In this document: piece by piece, positions 56,836 to 64,000 of the stretch
Layout: each line of letters opens with the position of its first letter
How positions within the stretch are numbered: position 1 is the first letter of the stretch
Assembly: GCA_023374025.1 (NCBI GenBank)
Contig: SIJG01000228.1
Span: 1-64,000, forward strand
Direction of reading: 5' to 3'
DNA length: 64,000 bases
Origin: Heterodera schachtii
Lineage: Eukaryota > Nematoda > Chromadorea > Rhabditida > Heteroderidae
Notes under the pieces: model-generated
The model's database searches: none
Told to the model about the DNA's origin: nothing
What the model saw: the letters and a program-made list of their open reading frames with translations, nothing else
Program-made: the position numbers and the translations under genes

Positions 56836-56890
56836 AAGGGCACGACACAATTTGACAAGAAATGCCATCAAATATTTTTTGAATAAATGT
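56836..56890 (+). terminator. Conserved 3' end with AATAAA, S11
   Basis: GAAGGGCACGACACAATTTG, AAGAAATGCCATCAAATATT, AATAAA at 56882-56887. Closest to the S1 version. Confidence 0.5.
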
Positions 56891-56899
56891 CTTCAGAGA

Positions 56900-58652
56900 G
56901 GGAGAAATAGAGAGAGAGCGAGAGAGAGAGAGTGGACGATAAAAGAGTGAGAGAGATAAGAAAAGGAAAACCGAGGGAGAGAGAATGGAAAAAGAGCGAA
57001 TAAATTAAAAATATAAATTGATTTAATTCTTATTTAATTCACTGCTGTCAATAAGAGTTATGGCCCATAGAGAAGTTTATTTTTAGGCAAAGATCAAACA
57101 TTTTGTTTTTTTTTTTGTAATTTTATCATCTCGTATGATTAATAACCGTGCCATTTATACCCAAAACCTCTTCAATGTATTTATTAGAAGTCAACTAATA
57201 TCAGACAATTCCTCACTATGTAAATAGGCTATTTACTCTCATACTTTTTAATTGCTCTTTACTGTTGAAAAGTCTCTCCAAAAAATAAAATATTTCTCGA
57301 AAAAAACTCCCCTACGGTCGAAAATCCGGCATCTCAATCGTCACCTAAAGCGTGCTGAAATTAAAATCTACTAAAATTCCAAATCCAAGTTTTGCACCTG
57401 TGACGACTTTTTTTTCCAATCAACATTAGCTCTGTTCGATCCGTGTATATGGCAAAAATGCGACGATGAAAAAAACTGTCACCAAATATGATGGAAAAAC
57501 GGAGAAAGGCGAAGGGCAAAAAAGCAAAATCAATTAATGTTATCGGCCGGTTGGCCTTTGTTTTAATGATAATGAATTGTCAATTTGCTCTTTCAATTTT
57601 CGAGCCAATTGCTGAAAATTGTTGTGTGACTAATTTTCCTATGTCAAAATCTTTCCCCTTTTCTTCTGCTTCTTTCCTTTGTATGTCCCTCCTACACTTT
57701 TTTGGCTATTAAAATTTTTCTCATTTTACATTTCCTTCACTTCTTTTCTTGGACTCCATCGAATAAAGCGCGTTTACACCTAAGGATATGCGAGAAATGA
57801 GTTTTCGCGAGAATCAAGAAACGAGAGCGAGAAATGACCCCGAGAAATGAGACTGAGAAGCGAAAAACCCGAGAGATTATCGAGTCGCAAATCGAGAACT
57901 GAGACTCTCGCACATCCCTAGTATCCCAATTTACGCCTCGAACATTTGCGACTATCTCCAAAATCGGGTTAAAACTGAAGTTTTTCAATCCATGATTTTC
58001 CCAAATAGCATTAAATGATAGAAAGTGATGTCTCCGTTAATCTGATAATTTTCGAAAAAAATCATCAATTATCCAAACAACAGAATTACTGCTTCTACAT
58101 CATAAACTAAAAGACTGTGTTTTTTTATTTCAATTCTGTCCGGGCGCAAATGTTCAGCCTGCTGGACATGAATGAAGTAAAGCATTTTCTGAACGCTTTC
58201 GCCTTACCACTCACAGTCACTGCCGCTCCAATGCCATCTCCTACCTCCTCTCTCCTTTTCCCTCTTCTTCCCCCTCTCTCTCTCTCTCTCTCCTTTGGCC
58301 ACCTCGCCGCTCTCTCATTGCTTATTTCACTCGTGCCCTCCTCTCCTCCCCTTCTGGTCAGAGGACCATCCCTTTGTGCGATAATGCCATAAAATAAGGT
58401 GCGCCGAAATGACCACGGCTTGGCTCCGCTGCGAAATGACCTTGACCCATCGATCAATGGGTGATGAGTGAGCGTTGTTTTTGCGGCATAGCCACCCCTC
58501 CCGCCGTCCACGGTGCTAGGCTATTTTGCGAAAAGTACAAAAATGGACCCATGACTGCCATTTTTCCATTATTTAATTTCCATTTTTTTAAATTTTTAAA
58601 ACTTTGCAAGATTCTAACTTTGGCGCTTTTTGCCACATTTAAAAATCGCACG
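56900..58652. other. Spacer between the array and the protease
   Basis: A GA-rich simple repeat (56903-56962) and a CT-rich one (58265-58300). A forward frame at 57488-57712 starts MMEKRRKAKGKKAKSINVIG with a following hydrophobic stretch (LAFVLMIMNCQFALSIF). It resembles a signal anchor, but there is no other support. Sequence at 57930-58110 (CATTTGCGACTATCTCCAAA) resembles the inside of the element at 50799-51114 and is probably an old relative. Confidence 0.4.
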
Positions 58653-60476
58653 ATGGACAAAATTCTTCTGCTCTTCCCAATTTTGGTCATCTTCATTGGA
58701 GTGGTCGCCGGTGACAAATGCAACGACTTGTATGATGGATGAAATATTTTATGAATTTAATCAGTTTTTAGTCCAAGGCTGAATTTCCGATCGCTTCAGC
58801 AACAGCGGAAAGTTCGGGAATCTCGTCGATGCGCAATGCCAACGAGTCGCGTCATGATTGATTCAGAAACTGGCCCTTATGACAACGCGACGTACTTTGT
58901 TCATTTTCTCATCAAAAACCAAGTGAGTCAATAAAAAAATATCCTTTAAAAAATTTAAAAGATCTTTTTAAAGAATTTGCCGTGCACGTAATTTTGTTCT
59001 TTTTTGACATTTCATGCTTTTTTTAAACAGGCATATTCATTGTTAAATTACCAAATAATGATTTATTGACGCAATTCCCACCCCCCAAAATGGAATTCAC
59101 TTAATTTTGTTTCCATTAAGAATGGCATAATAAGTAAATGCAGCGGAGTGCTGTTCAACCCGTCACTTGTCCTCACGTGTGCCCATTGCTGGAAAAATGC
59201 ACAAACAGACGGTGACGGATCGATGGCTTATGCGGGAATCGAGGACGGACAAAGTGTGGAGGAGGGCGTTTCCAAGAAGGTGCTATTTGCAATAACACAT
59301 TCACTACCGTCTTTTAATATGACAAAGCCTCAAAAATAAAGTTTAACCCACATGAACAAAACCACACGCAAGTATGATTTCTCGAGTATTTGTTTCACAT
59401 TTAAATAACAGTTACTCTGGCGAAAGCCATCAATAGGAGTAAATTGAATTATGAGAATTTGAAAACACTGTGTTAATCTTATTCAATTTTTCAAAGGTGG
59501 TAAGCTTTGTGCTCCACCCCGCTTACCGTTTACTAAATGGCGCCTCATTTGATTTGGCGGTCGTGGAAGTGCTCCCCTTTGAATTGGTCTCTGGGAAGTT
59601 GGGAACGATTGGGGTCCCACGCTTCGAGCCGGTTTACACATCGAGCCAATGGGTCGACTGCCAAATTGCTGGTAAGGAAGTAATTAATAGTGAATTATCT
59701 TTGCCCACATTTTATAAGACAAATAGCAAATAAAGGTCCAAATCAATCGACCTTGTTTAAAAAATTGGCTTTTGTTATAAGTATTAATATTGGCACCTTT
59801 CAACAAAATTGTCTAAAAATTACACTAATTAAAAATGGGAAGGAATTTTGAATCGGAGACTAAATTTATTTATTTTTCTAAGGAAGCGGACAATCGTTCA
59901 CAAAAAGCGGGGACAAATGCGAGAATTCGAAGCGCCGGCTTTACATGACGGGCATTTTGACGTCGTTGTCATGCTGCAACGATGCCGTAAGCCGATTGGT
60001 AATTTACCCATAATCTACACAAGATTTTTTAATGATAAAAAGATAAATTTATAGGGGAAGCCCCCGGGCCACAAATTTCCAATGGGCACAATTTGCCTTC
60101 GAGGTCACTCCGATGCCGCATGCGCCGGCGACAGTGGCTCAGGCGTCGTGTGCAAATAGTGGGTTTTCTTCAAAAATTGGTTACATTAACCGTAAATACC
60201 ATAAATTAATTATTTATTTAGGAGCCAATAGGGGACAGAGTTCTCGTCGGTGTTCTACGCGCAGGCGCGCAATGCTGCGACAAGAGCGGACTCCGTTTGA
60301 ATGAGCCGGGCGAGCGCCACATCATCCCGTTGGACGTCGCTCGCAGAAACTGGATCAGCCGTGTCGCCCTCCACCACTTCCGATGCGGATCTTTAACTCC
60401 GCCTTGCGCACCAGCTTTGGCTTTCGAAGCGAGGGCGTCAAAACAATACGACGACATAGAACATGCCTACTTGTGA
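58653..60476 (+). CDS. Secreted trypsin-like serine protease (S1 family)
   Basis: Seven exons: 58653-58729, 58772-58922, 59121-59279, 59497-59671, 59883-59986, 60055-60156 and 60222-60476; about 340 aa. It starts with a signal peptide (MDKILLLFPILVIFIGVVAG). A pro-segment follows, then the catalytic domain. Catalytic His is in VLTCAHCW (exon 3), Asp in SFDLAVVEV (exon 4) and Ser in CAGDSGSGVVCK (exon 6), so the triad is complete. The activation site is unusual: RVMIDSETG in place of IVGG. GDSGSG replaces the usual GDSGGP. The C-terminal part, ISRVALHHFRCGSLTPPCAP onward, extends past the normal end. Introns 1-5 have normal GT-AG borders and matching phases. The donor after exon 6 is unclear: the frame reaches AAA TAG TGGG, and no GT fits phase 0 exactly except weak sites a few bases earlier (GTC|GTGTGC). 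Expected to act outside the cell, for example in digestion or defence. Confidence 0.8.
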
Positions 60477-61313
60477 TGTGAAAAAGTCCGATTTTAATGT
60501 ATTGGGCGAGGAAGCAATGATCAAATTTTAATTATTAATTTTGAAAAATTAATGATGGAATAAAATTTGTTATGGATTTGAAAAATGACAATTTTGCAGA
60601 AGGCCCTTCCCCCGGATCATTGGGACCCTAATCCTGCAACAATAGATCATATTTAAAAACATCAGGTTTGGTAAAGCACAAAAGCTTGGCCATTTAGTCG
60701 TTCAAATCCAAAAATTTAAAAATCTATTTACTGTAGAAACCACCATTCTCGAAATTAATGAGCTTCAACACCATTTCTTTTTTAGCAGAAATAATTTTGT
60801 CGCTCGCCAAATTTGACAACAAAAAAATACAACACATAACAAAACAAAGGAATATAAAAACAAACAAAACAAAACAAAAACAAAGTACAAATATGAATGA
60901 GTGAACACAAAAAAAAAGTCTGAGAAAGGACAAGGGACAAAACAAAAAAGTGTTTAAATTAAAGAATTTATTGTTTTAAAAAACAACAAAAAATGTTAAA
61001 TTCCAGTAAAAATGAAAAGTAATTAAAAGTATTCAAAAAATTGAATGAACAAAAAAGATAAATTATTAAACAAATATTAACGTTTATTTATTTTATAAAT
61101 ATTTGTAAATTTGGGTGAGGGCGTTGTTGTGAAACAAGCTAATTAACGGTCATGCCCCGACTGTGCCAAAAACATTGCATTACATTACAAATTACACTCT
61201 TGCTGGAGAGTCTCGATCTCGAGAAAAAAATAAGAAATCATTTAGCAATATTTGATGAAATAAAATTACAATATTAAAAAATATTTTTATAAATATTTAC
61301 ATCATATGTAAAA
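60477..61313. other. Spacer, no gene
   Basis: AT-rich. It has AACAAAACAAAAACAAA-type low complexity at 60835-60960. AATAAAATTTG at about 60560 may be the protease polyadenylation signal. Nothing coding is recognised. Confidence 0.45.
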
Positions 61314-62102
61314 ATGAATTTGTGGCATTTAATTTTATTTATTATATTTTTATTTATTTTATAATTGACTCCGACAAAAACCGACTGAATTTTGATGAAA
61401 TATTTGGCGACTGGATGGGACAAAAATGAAAGTGAAGAAATTGAACAAAATGAAACTATGGCAATTGATAAAATGGGTGAAGAAATGGGAAATGATCCAA
61501 TTGAATAAATGGGAAAAGATCAGAAAAAAATCAAAATTAATCAAAATATTAAAACGAAGGAAATGATCAGCAAAAGAGAGAAACAGTTGAAAAATTTGAT
61601 GCAATTAAAGAAAAACTGAGAGAAAACGGAACATACACAAGGAAAGACCAATGCAAAATTGAGACAAAATTGGAAGATTATTAGGAACAAATAGAAAATT
61701 AATACAAAAATGGAAAAATGAAATAAATTTAAATAAAAACAAAATAAAAAAGCGTTTTATGAGCAGAAAAAGCGCAATTTTATTGAACGATTTGATGAAT
61801 TTGAGGAATTATGGCCAGGCAAACAGAAAGAATTTGTGAAGGAATTGGGCATTTCTGAAGACACATTTCTCAAATGGAAAAAAGAAATGGCGCCAAAATA
61901 CCATAAAAGTCAATAATTGCATTTATTTTTAATCAAGTTAAATGTAATTATTTAAGAAAACCATACCAAGGAAGACAAATTAGAAAAGATGAAGCATTAT
62001 TTTGAAATAAAGGAAGCAAATCCAAAAGTGAGTGACGAAATAATTGTCAACAAATTAAGAATTGGAAGAATAACTCTGATCAGATGGAAAAAGGAATGTT
62101 GA
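61314..62102 (+). pseudogene. Second decayed HTH-repeat secreted protein
   Basis: Homologous in order to 14504-16431. It starts MNLWHLILFIIFLFIL, a signal-peptide-like segment that meets a stop. In the next frame it reads DSDKNRLNFDEIFGDWMGQK (compare FGEIFGEKWEEK). Then IGRLLGTNRKLIQKWKNEI, then FVKELGISEDTFLKWKKEM, then IIVNKLRIGRITLIRWKKEC with a stop at about 62102. At least three frame changes separate these pieces. The conserved turn-plus-W-K-K-E pattern shows the same four-module design. Pseudogene; function unknown. Confidence 0.55.
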
Positions 62103-62299
62103 TCCACTTGTTCATTGATTTTTATTTGATCATGCTTGTTATGAATTATAGATGGATAATTTGAAATTTATAAAAAGCATTTTGGCTGAAATTTAAAATT
62201 GACAATTTTAATCACTAAATAAAAAAAATTTCAAGTTTTATTTATTTTTTTCTGTTTAAATTTTCACTCGCCGCTTCTCCGTCTCCCCCCCCCCCCCGC

Positions 62300-62785
62300 G
62301 GTCAGTCAATCCCAGCGGCATTGGCACTCCGTTAACGCAAAGCGGATGGCCAAGGCCACACTTCGAACCGATGCCGTGTTTTCGTTTACTATGGCATCCG
62401 GGAAAATGCCAACAATTTTTGTCCGCGGAAGACTGAATTGATGTGCCAAGCTGAGCCAATTGAGTGCATGCCATTGCTCCATATTTACACAAAATGCGTT
62501 GCAGTTCAGCGACTCCGCCACTCCGAGTTAATCCGTGCCCACAGGGCACTCCATTGACGGACGACCAAAATGAGCCGTTGATCTGCGGGAACAGCTTGGC
62601 CGCGGCGGACCTCGCACTGTTTGGCCCCCTGACAGCCGCGCATCAGCAGCACCAATTGGAGACGGGATTCCCCAGCTGGGAGGAGGAGGATGCCGATTTG
62701 AGCGCGCGAGGACGCGAGGAAGTCGGTTTACGGCATAATTGGTGGACTTTTTGCCCACGTAATCTCAATCGCACCAATTAACAAA
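62300..62785 (+). pseudogene. Possible cysteine-rich (lustrin-like) repeat remnant
   Basis: Forward frames carry two repeats of one pattern: NPSGIGTPLTQSGWPRPHFE then PMPCFRLLWHPGKC, and later NPCPQGTPLTDDQNEPLICG. The G-x-PLT-(5-8)-P-x-C layout is seen in nematode cysteine-rich repeats of the lustrin type. The two parts are in different frames with stops between, so it would be a broken fragment. Both strands are open over parts of this GC-richer region, so the assignment is weak. Confidence 0.3.
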
Positions 62786-62794
62786 AAATAATAA

Positions 62795-63390
62795 AATGAT
62801 TCCTAAGTCTGATGCTCTGTTTCCGTATCGTCGTATCGTTGGTCATAGTTGGCCACAAAATACTTTACACCTCATCATCAACAGGGGACAGAAGGAGGAG
62901 AGAAAGGTAAGGCGGTGGGAACCATCAGAACCATTTCCATTTCACTCCCCCCCCCCCGCCGGCCACGAAGGCTATGGCCAAATGGCGTTGTAATCGGCGA
63001 AGGGCTGGCTGATCACAAAGCCATTTTTCCATTTTTACTTTGTTGTCCAATTGCCCTGAAGGAGGTGCTGAGAAAAAGGAACGGCAGCCGACGATTTCTT
63101 TGGTGACCGCCGTTGGTTTTTCGATTTGTTGCAAAATTCTTCCGCCCTTCGCCGATTACAACGCCGCTTGGCCATAGCTGTCATCGCCGGGGGGGGGGGG
63201 GGGGAATTGAAATGGAAATGGTTCGGCTGGTGATTCCCACCGCCCCGCCTCCCCACCCCGTCCCCTCCCACCATATTTCCTATGTCCCCTGATGATGAGA
63301 TCTAAATCATTTTATGGCCAACTACGATCGACGATATGGAAGTGTGGCTTAGTAGGGCATCAGACTTAGGCTACAATGAAAAGAGATCCC
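62795..63390. repeat. Large inverted repeat (palindrome)
   Basis: The left arm (about 62795-63005) reads ATGATTCCTAAGTCTGATGC, GTTGGCCACAAAATACTTTA, GGGGACAG, then GGTGGGAACCATCAGAACC and CCAAATGGCGTTGTAATCGG. The right arm (about 63145-63385) is its inverse, ending GGGCATCAGACTTAGG. The spacer is about 100-130 bp. Arms contain runs of C or G. It looks like a foldback element or a recent inverted duplication. Apparent frames on the two arms mirror each other and are not genes. Confidence 0.75.
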
Positions 63391-64000
63391 TCAAAAAATT
63401 TTCAGAAATCCTTTTTTGTTTATTTTTGGGTTGAGGCCAAAGGTGGACCCAAACGACCCGGCCTTTAATAAGGTTATAGAAATGTCATTTTATTGGAAAA
63501 TTACTTTTTTTATAGCCAAACTCATATTTGGACGGCACACACCGTCTTTCATGTCATTTTTTATCGAAAATTAATAAATAACTTTTTTTAGAAAGATTCA
63601 CAATTATCAAAAATTAGCGAGTGAGAGAGTGAAAATGGAAGTGCCAATCCGCGATTCGGGGTAGGATGGGGACCAAAAAAGGGATGATTATCTCGACTCG
63701 GACATCACTCGCAGTGCTCGGTCTACCCTTGTTTAAAGTGCCATACATAAAATATGCCATTTCAAAACGACCATTATTGGAAAATTTTATTTTTTATATT
63801 TTCTCGAAATTAAGACTCGAACCAGTGCCCTCTCTACAGGGGCATTGACCACTTCCTCCATTCCCCCCCCCCCCTCCCGCCTTCTCTATTTCTTCCTCTC
63901 CCTTTTTCAAATTCCCTTCTCTCTCCCATCCTCCCTCCCTCTTGCTCTCCCTCCATCTCATTTCTTCCCTCTCTCTTTCTGTCCCTCTCATTCCTTCTCC
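63391..64000. other. Spacer, CT-rich end
   Basis: No gene recognised. The last about 150 bases (63840-64000) are CT-rich low-complexity sequence (TTCCCTCTCTC). Confidence 0.5.

Noticed and set aside
57488..57712. Small membrane or signal-peptide protein gene
   Set aside because: Only a basic start and one hydrophobic stretch. No splice, homology or context support.
62849..63274. Mirrored open frames on both strands
   Set aside because: They are the two arms of one palindrome and give complementary translations.

Overview
The window is eukaryotic, AT-rich and intron-dense, and most probably comes from a nematode. Introns are often 42-70 nt with TTTCAG or TTTTAAG acceptors. Start codons repeatedly sit 2 nt after a TTTTAAG trans-splice-like acceptor. 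There are many small terminal-inverted-repeat (TIR) transposons. The species cannot be named from the sequence alone.

The main content (about 1.1-57 kb, all on the + strand) is a tandem array of related genes, here called S1-S11 plus a 3'-only orphan. Each is built from seven small exons of nearly constant length (about 174/138/125/103/97/59/102 nt). Exons 2-6 encode a SIX domain and a divergent homeodomain of the Six3/6 (optix/ceh-32-like) class. Exon 1 adds a short module starting LPNELLSELANAF that looks F-box-like and does not belong to normal SIX proteins. Exon 7 gives either a lysine-rich tail (KEKKKRKE) or an acidic/hydrophobic tail (EDDLFDEMPPFTNLFLLN). S1, S2, S4, S6, S8, S9 and S11 have open frames. 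S3, S5, S7, S10 and the orphan are broken or truncated. Nearly every unit carries the same upstream block (TAGTCCAATTGATTTT...CCGTCCG...CCTTTGCCCTC), and many carry a tRNA-like sequence antisense inside intron 6 and a shared 3' polyadenylation block. Two-gene segments were duplicated recently (about 28.9-33.6 kb versus 44.0-49.6 kb).

The array is full of non-autonomous transposons with clear target-site duplications (TSDs), mostly 8 bp (hAT-like). A striking family has inverted tandem repeats of a short GACATTTG...G unit as its ends. Several insertions lie within a few bases of splice sites, yet the splice signal is kept.

Between and beside these genes lie: a decayed M41 (FtsH/AFG3/YME1-like) protease remnant (9.9-11.15 kb); two decayed copies of a putative secreted protein with repeated helix-turn-helix modules (14.5-16.4 and 61.3-62.1 kb); two minus-strand paralogues of an unrecognised protein (36.6-39.0 kb); a secreted trypsin-like serine protease with an intact triad (58.65-60.48 kb); a possible cysteine-rich (lustrin-like) remnant (62.3-62.8 kb); and a large palindrome (62.8-63.4 kb).
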